A stretch of DNA of 64,000 nt from Saccharospirillum mangrovi (GCF_003367315.1 NZ_CP031415.1:2168001-2232000); one strand, 5' to 3'; counted from the first letter of the stretch, positions 25,963 to 36,035 are shown. Made by a program: numbers and translations. The notes: generated by a model not told the origin, from the letters alone.

Positions 25963-27648
25963 ATGGCCCACTCCAACCCGTCTTTGCTCGGTCGACTGCT
26001 GGCCTGGTTACTGGGCACGACGGCGGCCAGTAGCGCGGCCATCGGCGTGGTGGTGGTGTCTGGGCGGCATCTCGACCCTGTCCTGGTTATTGGCTTGATC
26101 ACCCTGATCAGCGTCGGCGCGTCAGCCGTGTTGCTGCAAATTGTGCGACGTTATTTTCTCAGTCCGCTGCTCGATTTAATGCACGTTTCCAATCGCGTAA
26201 CACAGACCGACGACATCAAACTGCGCGCGCCCAAATACAAATCCGATGAACTCGGACGCGTGGTCGATGCGTTCAACGCCATGCTCGATCGCATCGAAAA
26301 ACGCGAAGCGGAATTGACCGCCGAACGCGACCGCGTCACTCAGGCGTTGCAACAGTCCGAAGCCATGACCGCAGAAGCGCAACGCACCACGCACAAGCTG
26401 GAATTCGAAGTGCAGGTGCGGCAACGCATCGAACGCAAACTGACTGACTTCCAGAATTATCTGAACGCCATTATTAATTCGATGCCGTCGGCTTTAATCG
26501 CCATCGACGAACATTTGCTGGTCACGCAATGGAATCAGGAAGCCAGCCGACTCAGTGGCACCCGTGCCGATCAGGCCTTGGGTTTGTCGCTCGCCGATGC
26601 GTTCCCGCTGCTGGGCGAACATCACGATTTGGTGCAACAGGCGTTGTCGGAACACAGCCTGAAAAGTCGCCACAATTTGATTTTGACGCTGCCCGATGAA
26701 CAACGGGTGCGCTTGAATTTAGTGGTCTATCCGTTGCAACAAACCGAAGCGCACGGCGCCGTGATTCGGCTGGACGACATCACCGAACAATTCCGCCTCG
26801 AAGAAGTGATGGTGCAGACGGAAAAAATGATGTCGGTCGGTGGCCTTGCCGCTGGCATGGCGCACGAAATCAACAACCCGCTCGGCGCCATTGTGCAGAA
26901 CGCGCAAAACGTGCAACGCCGGCTCGATCCGAAACTAAAGCGCAACCGCGAAACCGCCGCCGAATTACAGCTCGATCTGCAACGTTTTCAATCGTATCTG
27001 GAAGCGCGCAAGGTGCCGCATTTTTTGGACAACATTACTGAATCGGGTCTGCGTGCGTCGCGCATTGTCACCAACATGCTGCAATTCAGTCGCGCCAGTG
27101 GACATCGTTTGCAGCCCTACCCGATCGGCGCGTTGATGGAGCAAGCCATCAACATCGCGCTGAACGATTACAACCTAAAAGCCGGTTACGCCGACCACAA
27201 TTTATTTGTCGATCAGGATTTCCGCGCACCGGCCATCGAAGTGCCGTGCGTGATGGCCGAGCTGGAGCAGGTTCTGCTGAATTTATTGAAGAATGCCGCC
27301 CAAGCCATTCGGGAACGCTTCGAAACGTTGAACGACATCGACGAAGGCATCATCCAGATTTATCAATACATCGATGATCAGGATTGCGTGATCGAAGTCA
27401 GCGACAACGGCGCCGGCATGACCGAAGCCACACGCAAGCGCTTGTTCGAGCCTTTCTTCACCACCAAGGAAGTCGGCGTTGGCACCGGCCTGGGTTTGTC
27501 GGTCAGCTTCTTTATCATCACCGCTCACCATTACGGCAACCTGAGTGTTGACTCCGAACCGGGCCAGGGCAGCCGATTTACCCTGCGCCTGCCACTGCAT
27601 TTGCCGGCAACCGATGCGGACTCAGACACCAACGTTTCAGCCGACTGA
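25963..27648 (+). CDS. Sensor histidine kinase with HAMP and PAS domains (no adjacent regulator)
   Basis: The 561-residue protein has two membrane helices close together (about residues 14-33 and 39-60), so almost no periplasmic domain. It then has a HAMP (YFLSPLLDLMHVSNRV), a coiled coil (about 105-155), a PAS domain (ALIAIDEHLLVTQWN, ADAFPLL) and a HisKA H-box with AAGMAHEINNPL. The HATPase_c domain has LNLLKNAAQAI, VSDNGAGM and GTGLGLSVSFF. No response regulator lies next to it. It probably senses a cytoplasmic or membrane signal. Confidence 0.92.
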   Translation: MAHSNPSLLGRLLAWLLGTTAASSAAIGVVVVSGRHLDPVLVIGLITLISVGASAVLLQIVRRYFLSPLLDLMHVSNRVTQTDDIKLRAPKYKSDELGRVVDAFNAMLDRIEKREAELTAERDRVTQALQQSEAMTAEAQRTTHKLEFEVQVRQRIERKLTDFQNYLNAIINSMPSALIAIDEHLLVTQWNQEASRLSGTRADQALGLSLADAFPLLGEHHDLVQQALSEHSLKSRHNLILTLPDEQRVRLNLVVYPLQQTEAHGAVIRLDDITEQFRLEEVMVQTEKMMSVGGLAAGMAHEINNPLGAIVQNAQNVQRRLDPKLKRNRETAAELQLDLQRFQSYLEARKVPHFLDNITESGLRASRIVTNMLQFSRASGHRLQPYPIGALMEQAINIALNDYNLKAGYADHNLFVDQDFRAPAIEVPCVMAELEQVLLNLLKNAAQAIRERFETLNDIDEGIIQIYQYIDDQDCVIEVSDNGAGMTEATRKRLFEPFFTTKEVGVGTGLGLSVSFFIITAHHYGNLSVDSEPGQGSRFTLRLPLHLPATDADSDTNVSAD

Positions 27649-27675
27649 ATACAGCAACGACTTAAGGAAACACGC

Positions 27676-28233
27676 ATGGGAAACCGCCTGTCCAAGATTT
27701 ACACCCGCACCGGTGACGATGGCGACACCGGCCTGGGCCTGGCGCAACGCATCGGCAAAGACAGCCTGCGCATTGCCGCCATCGGCGATATCGATGAACT
27801 CAACGCCAACATCGGCTTTTTGGTGCAGGCACTGCCCGCCGCTCACAACGACCAACCGCGCCTGAGCCAGATTCAACACGATCTGTTCGATCTCGGCGGC
27901 GAACTCGCCATGCCTGGGCACGAATTGCTCGACGCCATTCTGGTCGAACAATTGGAAACCGACATCGACCGCATCAACGCCAATCTGCCGCCGTTGAAAG
28001 ATTTCATCCTGCCCGGCGGCAGCGAAGCGGCGGCTCGTTGTCATCTGGCGCGTACGGTCTGTCGCCGCGCTGAGCGCAGTCTGGTGGCGTTCAACCGATC
28101 CGAACAACCAGGGCATGTATTGGCGCAGCAGTATCTGAATCGCCTGTCGGACTGGCTGTTCGTGTTTTCACGGCAATTGGCGCGCGCTGACGGTGGCGCC
28201 GAAGTGCTGTGGCAGAGCCGACATCGGCGCTGA
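27676..28233 (+). CDS. Cob(I)alamin adenosyltransferase, PduO type
   Basis: Attaches the adenosyl group of ATP to cob(I)alamin to make coenzyme B12. The 185-residue protein carries the PduO motif IYTRTGDDGDTGLG at its N-terminus, ATP-binding residues in IGDIDELNANIG, and FILPGGSEAAARCHLARTVC followed by RRAERSLV at the core. The C-terminus has LNRLSDWLFVFSR. The spacing to the histidine kinase (27 bp) suggests co-transcription, but a functional link is unclear. Confidence 0.95.
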   Translation: MGNRLSKIYTRTGDDGDTGLGLAQRIGKDSLRIAAIGDIDELNANIGFLVQALPAAHNDQPRLSQIQHDLFDLGGELAMPGHELLDAILVEQLETDIDRINANLPPLKDFILPGGSEAAARCHLARTVCRRAERSLVAFNRSEQPGHVLAQQYLNRLSDWLFVFSRQLARADGGAEVLWQSRHRR

Positions 28234-28358
28234 AACGGAACGGAGTCACAAAGCGGCGGTGTCGGAAAAAAAGTGCCTGATTTTCGGCAAAGTCGCGCTA
28301 AACCTTGGCGTTTGCCGGTCGATACGGTTTGCAGTATCCCTGATAACGAGAGTCACTG

Positions 28359-28580
28359 ATGGCGGCCATCATCCTGGGCAAAAACCTTCTCAGCGAAGAC
28401 GAGCTGATTGAGTACGCCTTTAGCACCGACAACAGCCGGGATTTAAACCTCGGCCAGTTGCGCAACCAGGCTGGCGAGGCCGCCATGCTGTCGTCGCTGA
28501 TGCTGATTCGCATCATGAAAGCGGATCGCATCTACATCCCAACCCGCCCGTCTACCACCGGTCAGCCACCCAGCCGCTGA
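28359..28580 (+). CDS. Small hypothetical protein (73 aa)
   Basis: I do not recognise it. The 73-residue protein has the sequence pattern [20 protein letters not shown], then [20 protein letters not shown], with a Pro/Thr/Ser-rich C-terminal tail ([13 protein letters not shown]). The first 55 residues are helical and the middle is moderately hydrophobic, so a small soluble or membrane-associated protein is possible. The start has a weak GAGAG upstream. It stands alone between the PduO-type gene and gcvH. Confidence 0.55.
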   Translation: MAAIILGKNLLSEDELIEYAFSTDNSRDLNLGQLRNQAGEAAMLSSLMLIRIMKADRIYIPTRPSTTGQPPSR

Positions 28581-28707
28581 AGTCTCCGAGCCTGGCCGGA
28601 GCGGTAGCCGCTGCGCGGCGCATCATGCTAAATTAGCCGCCCAACGAGGCGGCGTCTGGCTGCCCGACTCCACAGACTTTCGGTTTGACTCCACAAAGGG
28701 CCTCCAC

Positions 28708-29097
28708 ATGAGCAACACCCCTGCCGACCTGAAATACCATTCGTCCCACGAATGGGTGCGCGATGAAGGCAACGATTTGGTCACCATTGGCATTACCGAT
28801 TTCGCCCAGAACCAATTGGGTGACGTCGTGTTCGTCGAACTGCCGGACATCGGCACGGCGGTCGTCGCCGGTGAATCCGCAGCAGTGGTCGAATCGGTTA
28901 AAGCGGCGTCCGACGTAAACTCGCCGGTTTCTGGCACCGTGGTCGCAGTCAACGAAAGCCTGGAATCCGCGCCGGAACAGGTCAACGAAGACCCTTACGA
29001 AGATGGCTGGTTTTTCCAGGTCAAACTCAACGACTCTGGCGAGCTGAAAGACCTGATGGACGCCGAGTCGTATCAGGACCAGTGCGCCGAGGATTGA
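28708..29097 (+). CDS. gcvH: Glycine cleavage system H protein
   Basis: Lipoyl carrier that shuttles the aminomethyl group in the glycine cleavage system. The 129-residue protein has the opening block [17 protein letters not shown] and the lipoylation Lys in [17 protein letters not shown] (about residue 65), followed by [15 protein letters not shown]. All family landmarks are present and the length is normal. It is first of gcvH-gcvP-gcvR; gcvT is not in this window. Confidence 0.98.
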   Translation: MSNTPADLKYHSSHEWVRDEGNDLVTIGITDFAQNQLGDVVFVELPDIGTAVVAGESAAVVESVKAASDVNSPVSGTVVAVNESLESAPEQVNEDPYEDGWFFQVKLNDSGELKDLMDAESYQDQCAED

Positions 29098-29179
29098 TCC
29101 TCGGCCCGTCTTGGGCCGGACGCTGCTGTCCCGGCCCGTCGCCCTTCATCGTCACAGTGAACATGGACCGCGCCGCGCT

Positions 29180-32074
29180 ATGACCGATCCCCTCTCGCTA
29201 GAGCACCTCGAAGCCCAGGACGAATTCATTCAACGCCATCTGGGGCCGACCCCGGCCGATCAGGCCGACATGCTGGCCAGCCTCGGCGTTGGCAGTCTGG
29301 ACGAACTGACCGACCAGATTTTGCCGCCCGGCCTGCGTCTGGATGGCGAACTGAGCATTGAACGCGCCACCGCCGAAAGCGATGCGCTGAATTATCTGCA
29401 CGCCATCGCGCGCCAGAACAAGGTGTTTAAGTCGTACATCGGGCTGGGCTATCACGACACCCGCGTGCCTGCGGTCATTCAGCGCAATGTGTTGGAAAAT
29501 CCGGGTTGGTACACCGCCTATACGCCGTATCAACCGGAAATCGCCCAAGGTCGCCTGGAAGCGCTGCTGAATTTCCAGCAGGCCGTCACCGACCTGACCG
29601 CCATGGAACTGGCCAACGCCTCTTTACTCGACGAAGCCACCGCTGCGGCCGAAGCCATGGCGATGGCCAAGCGCTGCGTGAAGAACAATGCGTCGAACGT
29701 CTTTTTCGTTGATGACAACGTCTTGCCTCAAACCCTCGACGTAGTACGCACCCGCGCCGCTTACATGGGGTTTGAAGTCGTCACCGGGCCGATGGAAAAC
29801 GCTGCCGACCAACCGGTGTTTGCCGCCCTGCTGCAATACCCCGGCGCCAACGGTGAAATTCGCGACCCGAAACCGATCATCGAGCAACTGCATCAATGCA
29901 ATGCACTCGCCGTCGTCGCAACTGACTTGATGGCGCTGCTGATGCTGACACCGCCGGGCGAAATGGGTGCCGATGTTGTGCTCGGCAACAGTCAGCGTTT
30001 TGGCGTGCCGCTTGGTTTTGGCGGTCCGCACGCGGCGTTTTTTGCCACCCGGGAAGAATTTAAACGCTCCATTCCCGGCCGACTGATCGGTGTTTCCAAA
30101 GACGCCCGTGGCCGCACCGCCTTGCGCATGGCATTGCAAACCCGCGAGCAACACATCCGCCGCGAAAAGGCCAACTCCAATATCTGCACCGCCCAGGTTT
30201 TGCTGGCGAACATGGCGGGTTTTTACGCCGTCTACCATGGCCCGGCTGGCCTCGGTCGCATCGCCCAACGCATTCACCGTTTGACTGGCATTCTCGCCGA
30301 AGGCCTGGAAGCCAAAGGCATTCATCTGGTCAACAGCCACTTCTTCGACACCCTGACCATCGACCCGCAGGGCAATCGCGAACTGATTCTGGAACGCGCC
30401 GCCGAACGTCAGATCAATCTTCGCATCGATACCGACGGCAATCTGGGCATCAGCCTGAACGAATGCACCAGCCGCGAAGACGTCGAAGAACTGTTCGATG
30501 TACTGATGGGCGATCACGATTTTTCGGTCGCCGAAATCGACCGCCAGATTACCGAGCAAGGCACCACTTTTATGCCGGAAAATCTGGAACGCAGCTCTGG
30601 CTATTTAAGCCACGCCATCTTCAACAGCCACCACAGCGAAACGGCCATGCTGCGCTACCTGAAGCGGTTGGAAAACCGCGATCTATCGTTGGCGCATGCA
30701 ATGATTCCGCTCGGTTCCTGCACCATGAAACTGAACGCCAGTGCTGAAATGCAGCCGGTGTCATGGCCGGAATTCAGTCGCATGCATCCGTTTGCGCCGC
30801 GCAGTCAAACCAAGGGTTACCGCACGCTGTTGGAAGAACTCGACACCATGCTGCGCGCCATTACCGGTTTCGACGCCATCAGCATGCAGCCCAATTCCGG
30901 CGCCCAGGGTGAATACGCCGGCCTGTTGGCGATTCGTCGTTTCCAGGCTGCGCAGGGCGACGCGCAACGCGATGTCTGCCTGATTCCGCAATCGGCACAC
31001 GGCACCAATCCGGCCTCGGCGCAGATGATGGGTTTGAAAGTTGTCGTTGTGAAAACCGACGCCGACGGCAATGTCGACCTGGACGATTTACAGGCACGCA
31101 TCGACGCCGCCGGTGAACGTCTAAGTTGTTTGATGATCACCTACCCCTCCACACACGGTGTTTACGAAGAAGGTATTCGCGACATCTGTGCGCGCATTCA
31201 TACCGCTGGCGGCCAGGTTTATATGGACGGCGCTAATTTGAATGCCCAGGTTGGCGTCACCCGCCCAGCCGACATTGGCGCCGATGTAGCGCATTTGAAT
31301 TTGCACAAAACCTTTGCCATTCCGCACGGCGGTGGCGGCCCGGGCATGGGGCCGATTGGTGTACGCGCTCATCTGGCGGATTATTTGCCCGGCCATCCGA
31401 TGGCAACCGAGTCCGGCCTTAACGGCGACCATGCAGTTTCCGCCGCGCCCTTTGGCAGCGCCTCCATTCTGCCGATTTCCTGGATGTACATCCGGATGCT
31501 CGGCGCTCAGGGTCTGCGCGCAGCAACACAAGTTGCACTGCTGAACGCCAACTACCTGGCAGAACGCTTGAAGCCGCACTACCCGATTCTGTACAGCGGC
31601 CGTCATGGCCGGGTGGCGCACGAGTGCATTCTCGACTTGCGTCCGCTGAAAGCCGAAACCGGCGTTACGGAAGTCGATATCGCCAAGCGTTTGATGGACT
31701 ACGGCTTCCACGCGCCGACGATGAGTTTCCCGGTACCAGGCACCTTTATGGTGGAACCGACCGAGAGCGAAAACCGCGCTGAACTCGACCGTTTTGTCGA
31801 CGCTATGATCGCCATTCGCGGTGAAATCCGTCGCGTCGGCGCTGGTGAATGGCCGGCCGACAACAACCCGCTGGTGCGCGCACCGCACACCCAGGCGGAT
31901 TTGATTGAAGACTGGCAACGGCCGTACCCGCGCGAGCTGGCATTTTATCCGCTGCCGTGGATCGCCGATGCCAAATTCTGGCCGGCAGTGAATCGGGTTG
32001 ACGATGTGTGGGGCGATCGCAATTTGTTTTGCAGTTGTCCCAGCCCCGATGCCTATCAGGACGATACGAACTAG
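29180..32074 (+). CDS. gcvP: Glycine dehydrogenase (decarboxylating), P protein
   Basis: PLP enzyme that decarboxylates glycine and passes the aminomethyl group to GcvH-lipoate. The 964-residue fused form (P1 and P2 together) is usual for Gammaproteobacteria. The PLP Lys is in [18 protein letters not shown]. Other landmarks are [29 protein letters not shown] and [16 protein letters not shown] 29180 has no good ribosome-binding site, yet the protein begins [16 protein letters not shown], as expected for the family; the open frame reaches back to TTG 29111. It lies 82 bp after gcvH. Confidence 0.97.
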   Translation: MTDPLSLEHLEAQDEFIQRHLGPTPADQADMLASLGVGSLDELTDQILPPGLRLDGELSIERATAESDALNYLHAIARQNKVFKSYIGLGYHDTRVPAVIQRNVLENPGWYTAYTPYQPEIAQGRLEALLNFQQAVTDLTAMELANASLLDEATAAAEAMAMAKRCVKNNASNVFFVDDNVLPQTLDVVRTRAAYMGFEVVTGPMENAADQPVFAALLQYPGANGEIRDPKPIIEQLHQCNALAVVATDLMALLMLTPPGEMGADVVLGNSQRFGVPLGFGGPHAAFFATREEFKRSIPGRLIGVSKDARGRTALRMALQTREQHIRREKANSNICTAQVLLANMAGFYAVYHGPAGLGRIAQRIHRLTGILAEGLEAKGIHLVNSHFFDTLTIDPQGNRELILERAAERQINLRIDTDGNLGISLNECTSREDVEELFDVLMGDHDFSVAEIDRQITEQGTTFMPENLERSSGYLSHAIFNSHHSETAMLRYLKRLENRDLSLAHAMIPLGSCTMKLNASAEMQPVSWPEFSRMHPFAPRSQTKGYRTLLEELDTMLRAITGFDAISMQPNSGAQGEYAGLLAIRRFQAAQGDAQRDVCLIPQSAHGTNPASAQMMGLKVVVVKTDADGNVDLDDLQARIDAAGERLSCLMITYPSTHGVYEEGIRDICARIHTAGGQVYMDGANLNAQVGVTRPADIGADVAHLNLHKTFAIPHGGGGPGMGPIGVRAHLADYLPGHPMATESGLNGDHAVSAAPFGSASILPISWMYIRMLGAQGLRAATQVALLNANYLAERLKPHYPILYSGRHGRVAHECILDLRPLKAETGVTEVDIAKRLMDYGFHAPTMSFPVPGTFMVEPTESENRAELDRFVDAMIAIRGEIRRVGAGEWPADNNPLVRAPHTQADLIEDWQRPYPRELAFYPLPWIADAKFWPAVNRVDDVWGDRNLFCSCPSPDAYQDDTN

Positions 32075-32085
32075 GAGAGCAACAC

Positions 32086-32589
32086 ATGGAACTGATCTTG
32101 AGCGTGATGGCCGCCGACCGGCCGGGCATCGCCGAACGTATCGCCGACGTTGTTGCCGAGCACGGCGGCAATTGGCAGGAAAGCCGGCTGGCAAGCATGG
32201 CCGGTCGTTTCGCTGGTATTGTCCGGGTCAGCCTGGAACAGGAACGCTACGGCGAGTTGCAGGCGGCATTACAGGCGCTGCGTGACGAAGGCCTGAGCGT
32301 GCAGATTGAAGTCGGCGACGCCGATGCGGAAGCCGTTGAATCGCACTGGATTGAAGTCATCGGCAACGACCGCGCCGGTATCGTTCGGGAAGTGACTCGG
32401 GCTTTGGCGGCCGAACAGGTTAACGTCATCGATTTGTCGACCGAAGTGGAACCTGCGTCAATGAGTGGCGGCCTGTTGTTCCGCGCAACCTTGGAGTTGG
32501 GCCTCACGCCCGGTCAATCAATGGACGCTGTCATTCAAGCATTAGAAGCGCTGTCACCGGACTTAATGGTCGATCGGCTCGACGATTAA
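32086..32589 (+). CDS. gcvR: Glycine cleavage system transcriptional repressor-like protein (two ACT domains)
   Basis: In E. coli GcvR binds glycine and the activator GcvA to repress gcv genes. This 167-residue protein has two ACT domains: ILSVMAADRPGIAERIADVV (about residues 4-23) and WIEVIGNDRAGIVREVTRAL (about residues 87-106). AGGAG lies 8 nt before ATG 32086 and the gene is 11 bp after gcvP, so it is probably co-transcribed and feeds back on the same operon. No gcvA is near. The exact partner is inferred. Confidence 0.88.
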   Translation: MELILSVMAADRPGIAERIADVVAEHGGNWQESRLASMAGRFAGIVRVSLEQERYGELQAALQALRDEGLSVQIEVGDADAEAVESHWIEVIGNDRAGIVREVTRALAAEQVNVIDLSTEVEPASMSGGLLFRATLELGLTPGQSMDAVIQALEALSPDLMVDRLDD

Positions 32590-32606
32590 ATCAGCAAATT
32601 TTGCGC

Positions 32607-32640
32607 AAAAAAAAGGCGGAAATTTCCCGCCTTTTTTTGT
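32607..32640. terminator. Bidirectional terminator between gcvR and the Pot-type operon
   Basis: Stem GGCGG (32615-32619) with CCGCC (32627-32631), flanked by an A-run of eight and a T-run of seven. It serves both convergent operons. Confidence 0.9.
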
Positions 32641-32651
32641 GCCGTTACGAA

Positions 32652-33503
32652 TCAACCCGGCGACAAACCTCGCATCCGTTCGGAACGACGGCGCAGCAAT
32701 TCGAGCGTCGTCAACAACAGAATCGACAACAGCACCATCATGGTCGCCACCGCCAAAATCGTTGGGCTAATTTCTTCACGAATGCCCGACCACATTTGAA
32801 TCGGAATCGTACGTTGTTCCGGTCCACTCACAAACAACACCACCACCACTTCATCAAAGGATGTAATGAAGGCGAACAGTGCGCCAGACACAACGCCCGG
32901 CGTCACCAACGGCAGTATCACTTTAAAAAAAGTGCGCGTCGGATTGGCACCCAAACTCGCTGCCGCACGCGTCAGGCTGTGATCAAAACTGCTCAGCGTT
33001 GCAGTCACGGTAATCACAACAAACGGAATGCCCAGCGCGGTGTGCGCCAGAATCACACCCAAATAGGTTTGGCTTAAACCGATACGCGAGAAGAAGAAAA
33101 ACATCGCCGCACCGGAAATAATTAACGGCACAACTAAGGGCGAAATCATCAACGCCATGATGGTGTTGCGGAACGGCATGTAACGGCTCGACAAGCCCAA
33201 CGCGGCGATGGTGCCCAACACCGTCGCCAATAAGGTCGAAGCAATCGCAATTAAAATGGAATTGCGGATTGCCCCCAGCCAGGCACTGGAAGTGAAGAAG
33301 TCTTCGTACCAGCGCAACGAATAGCCGTCCGGCTGAAACGTCAGCATCGCTTCAGTGAACGTGAAGTACGGCTCGGCGTTAAAACTGAGCGGGATGATGA
33401 CCAGCAGCGGCCCAACCAAAAATAAAAAGATCAGCGCGCAAATCACCCGGAAGACGTAATACCAGACCCGTTCCGGGCCGGTTGCGTAAGAAGGCACGGC
33501 CAT
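32652..33503 (-). CDS. Pot-type ABC importer permease (PotC-like)
   Basis: Inner-membrane subunit of a polyamine-type ABC importer (family of PotC/YdcV). The 283-residue protein has about six helices and the EAA-like loop ASLGANPTRTFFKVILPLVTPG that docks to the ATPase, quoted here as ASLGANPTRTFF and KVILPLVTPG. It is the last gene of a four-gene minus-strand operon, ending at a shared terminator. Substrate could be spermidine, putrescine or a related amine; it cannot be fixed from this sequence. Confidence 0.92.
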   Translation of the reverse strand: MAVPSYATGPERVWYYVFRVICALIFLFLVGPLLVIIPLSFNAEPYFTFTEAMLTFQPDGYSLRWYEDFFTSSAWLGAIRNSILIAIASTLLATVLGTIAALGLSSRYMPFRNTIMALMISPLVVPLIISGAAMFFFFSRIGLSQTYLGVILAHTALGIPFVVITVTATLSSFDHSLTRAAASLGANPTRTFFKVILPLVTPGVVSGALFAFITSFDEVVVVLFVSGPEQRTIPIQMWSGIREEISPTILAVATMMVLLSILLLTTLELLRRRSERMRGLSPG

Positions 33504-33507
33504 CGGT

Positions 33508-34776
33508 TTACCCCAGCTTCACGTTGTCGACGCCAATCAGGCGGTTATAGATCAGATAAAAAGCAATCACCACAAACAGCAGTATCGAGGCGATGGCGGC
33601 CGCCAGGCCCCAGTTCAACGATGTCTGCATGTGATAGGCAATAAAGTTGGTGATGAAAATACCGTCCTGCCCGCCGACCAACGCTGGCGTGATGTAGTAC
33701 CCAATGGCGAGGATAAACACCAGAATGGAACCTGCGCCGATGCCCGGTATCGTCAGCGGGAAATAGACGCGTCGGAACGCCAGGAATGGCCGCGCGCCTA
33801 AGGATCGCGCCGCGCGCATGTAATACGGCGGAATCGTCTTCATTACTGAATACAGCGGCAGAATCATGAACGGCAACAGGATGTGCGTCATGGCAACCAG
33901 CGTGCCGGTTTTGTTGTAGATCATCGACAAGCGGCTGTCTTCATCGAGCAAGCCGAGGCCGACAAAGATGTCGTTCAGAATGCCCTGCTGTTGCAGGATG
34001 GCAATCCAGGTGGTGGTACGCACCAGCAAGGATGTCCAGAACGGCAGCAACACCAGAATCATCAATAAATTCGAGTAACGCAGTGGCGTATTGGCTAGCA
34101 AAAATGCAATCGGATAACCGAGCAGCAAACACAGGCCGGTAATGGCCATACTCATCCAGAAAGTACGCACAAATAATTGCTGATAAATCTGTAGATATTC
34201 CGGCTGTTCGACAATGTCGCCGTTGCTGTCGAATTTTAAATCCACAGCCGCGAGATAATAAGACAGGGTGTACGGATTGGACTCGCGTTTAATCAGGCGC
34301 CAGATGTCTATATCGGCCCAATCTTCATCGATGTCCAGGACGGCCTCTTTGTATGGGCCGCTTTCGATGCGTCCGGTACGACGGGCGGTCTTGGTGATCA
34401 ACGACCGCATACCGGAAATTTCATAATTCAATCGGCTGGCGACCAGACCCAGATTGCGAGCCGCCGCGCCTTCTTTCAAATCTTGCACCAGTGCTTCGAA
34501 AACCGCTTCATCCGGTACCGAGTCACCGTCCCAATCTTGTAATTGAGCAACAGTGCGCGACAGCTGTGTATGGACTTCGGGGTTATCGACACTGCGTTTG
34601 AGCATATCCAGGATCGGCATCACAAAGGCGATGACCAGAAACAGCAGCAAGGGTGCCACCAGTAAAAACGCGCGTATTTGATTGCGTCGGTTGGTCCGCA
34701 TCAGGCTGACTTTCAAAGGTACGCCATTGGCCGTCGTCAGGCCTTTTCCAGTTCGGCTCACGCTGTTTTCAGTCAC
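33508..34776 (-). CDS. Pot-type ABC importer permease with enlarged periplasmic loop (PotB-like)
   Basis: Partner permease of the Pot-type importer. At 422 residues it is about 130 longer than PotB, because a polar segment (about residues 55-190) sits between the first helix and the rest. This segment is acidic and includes LQDWDGDSVPDEAVFEALVQ. The C-terminal half has the normal permease core and the EAA-type loop ARSLGARPFLAFRRVYFPLT. GTG 34776 is preferred over TTG 34782, because AGGA lies 7 nt before it. Confidence 0.9.
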   Translation of the reverse strand: MTENSVSRTGKGLTTANGVPLKVSLMRTNRRNQIRAFLLVAPLLLFLVIAFVMPILDMLKRSVDNPEVHTQLSRTVAQLQDWDGDSVPDEAVFEALVQDLKEGAAARNLGLVASRLNYEISGMRSLITKTARRTGRIESGPYKEAVLDIDEDWADIDIWRLIKRESNPYTLSYYLAAVDLKFDSNGDIVEQPEYLQIYQQLFVRTFWMSMAITGLCLLLGYPIAFLLANTPLRYSNLLMILVLLPFWTSLLVRTTTWIAILQQQGILNDIFVGLGLLDEDSRLSMIYNKTGTLVAMTHILLPFMILPLYSVMKTIPPYYMRAARSLGARPFLAFRRVYFPLTIPGIGAGSILVFILAIGYYITPALVGGQDGIFITNFIAYHMQTSLNWGLAAAIASILLFVVIAFYLIYNRLIGVDNVKLG

Positions 34777-34809
34777 ATTCAAATCCTGTACGGAAGGTAT
34801 TAAAGAAAT

Positions 34810-34838
34810 GGAACCGGGACGATCTCAGTCCCGGTTCC
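34810..34838 (-). promoter_or_regulatory. Intercistronic hairpin between binding-protein and permease genes
   Basis: Perfect 11-bp stem GGAACCGGGAC (34810-34820) with GTCCCGGTTCC (34828-34838), loop of 7 nt, in the 86-bp gap. There is no T-run beyond TTTCTTT on the minus strand. It is consistent with a processing or mRNA-stability element that keeps the binding-protein message more abundant than the permease message. Confidence 0.6.
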
Positions 34839-34862
34839 AGCCCTGAACGGACGCTCGTTCGA

Positions 34863-35960
34863 TCAGCGAGCCAACCAGGCGTTGAAACGCTGGTTCAGTT
34901 CGTCACCGTAGTCCGCCCAGAACTCATCGTTCTTCTGAATGGCGGTGGCGAAGTTCGGGCCATAGGTCGGCATGTGCGGCTTCATGTCGATGCCGGTGTC
35001 AGCGTGTGTGCTCACTTGTGAAGCAGAAGAGGCACGGGCCGGGCCGTAGGAGATGTACTTGGCCTGGTCTGCCAGACGCTGAGTGTCGGTAGAGAACGCC
35101 AGGTAATCAGCGACCTTGTCCAATTTGCCTTTCGGTACTACCCAACCATCCAGCTCGAACACTTGCTTGTCCCAGATGATTTCGAACGGCTGACCTTCGT
35201 TGACCGCGGCATTGAACAGGCGACCGTTATAGGCGGAGGCAAAAACCACTTCACCGTCTGCCAGCAACTGCGGCGGCTGTGCACCTTCTTCCCACCAGAT
35301 GACGTGATCTTTGATGGTGTCCAGTTTGGCAAAGGCACGCTGAATACCTTCTTCGGTTTCCAGAACGTCATACACGTCTTCGGTGGCCACACCGTCCGCC
35401 ATCAACGCCCATTCCAGGTTGTTGATCGGCGCTTTTTGCAAGGCGCGCATGCCCGGGAAGTCTTCCAGGTTGAACACGTCTTCCATCAGGAACGGCTGGT
35501 TGTCGGCCGGGAAGGCTTCGGTGTTGTAGCCGATGACGTTGGAATAAACGATCGTCGGTACAAAGCACTCGGTCAGTGAACCTTCGATGAAGTCAGCCGT
35601 CGGCAAGGTGCCATCCGGTGCGGCGGACAACAGAGCATCGTGATCAAGTGGTTCAACCAGGCCTTCGTCGCAGGCGATGATGGCATCGGCCGGCAGAATA
35701 TCGACCAGATCCCAGGTGATGTTACCGGCCTGGGCCTGAGCACGCAGACCCGCCAGTGCGTTGGCAGAACGGTCGATGTTTACGATCTCGTCGCCCGTCA
35801 TTTCCATCCAGGGTTCGTGATAAGCCCGTTGCTGGCTCATGGTGTAGGCGCCACCCCAGGATACGATGTTCAGGGTGTCGGCTTGGGCAACGCTGATGCC
35901 CAGCGACAATGCCGCCAGACCGACGAGCGCCTTGGGCACAATTTCCGTCTTCGCTTTCAT
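34863..35960 (-). CDS. Pot-type periplasmic substrate-binding protein
   Basis: Binds the transported solute and delivers it to the permeases. The 365-residue protein has a signal peptide (about residues 1-27, ending SVAQA), then the family start DTLNIVSWGGAYTMSQQ. Other features are DLVDILPADAIIACDEGLVE and VIWWEEGAQPPQLLADGEV, typical of COG0687 proteins. Trp and acidic residues that could form an amine-binding site are present (IIWDKQVFELDGW), but the specificity is inferred. AGGAG lies 8 nt upstream. Second gene of the operon. Confidence 0.92.
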   Translation of the reverse strand: MKAKTEIVPKALVGLAALSLGISVAQADTLNIVSWGGAYTMSQQRAYHEPWMEMTGDEIVNIDRSANALAGLRAQAQAGNITWDLVDILPADAIIACDEGLVEPLDHDALLSAAPDGTLPTADFIEGSLTECFVPTIVYSNVIGYNTEAFPADNQPFLMEDVFNLEDFPGMRALQKAPINNLEWALMADGVATEDVYDVLETEEGIQRAFAKLDTIKDHVIWWEEGAQPPQLLADGEVVFASAYNGRLFNAAVNEGQPFEIIWDKQVFELDGWVVPKGKLDKVADYLAFSTDTQRLADQAKYISYGPARASSASQVSTHADTGIDMKPHMPTYGPNFATAIQKNDEFWADYGDELNQRFNAWLAR

Positions 35961-36035
35961 GGTTGAGTCTCCTGCATAGTTGACCGGTGAATTCCGGTTT
36001 TATGATGGTGCTTATAATTGGGATGCGTTCAGAGG

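Noticed and set aside
28581-28707. Glycine riboswitch before gcvH
   Set aside because: The gap is only 127 bp and no glycine-riboswitch core was recognised.
31121-32194. 357-codon minus-strand frame opposite gcvP
   Set aside because: Shadow frame spanning the gcvP/gcvR junction without domain content.
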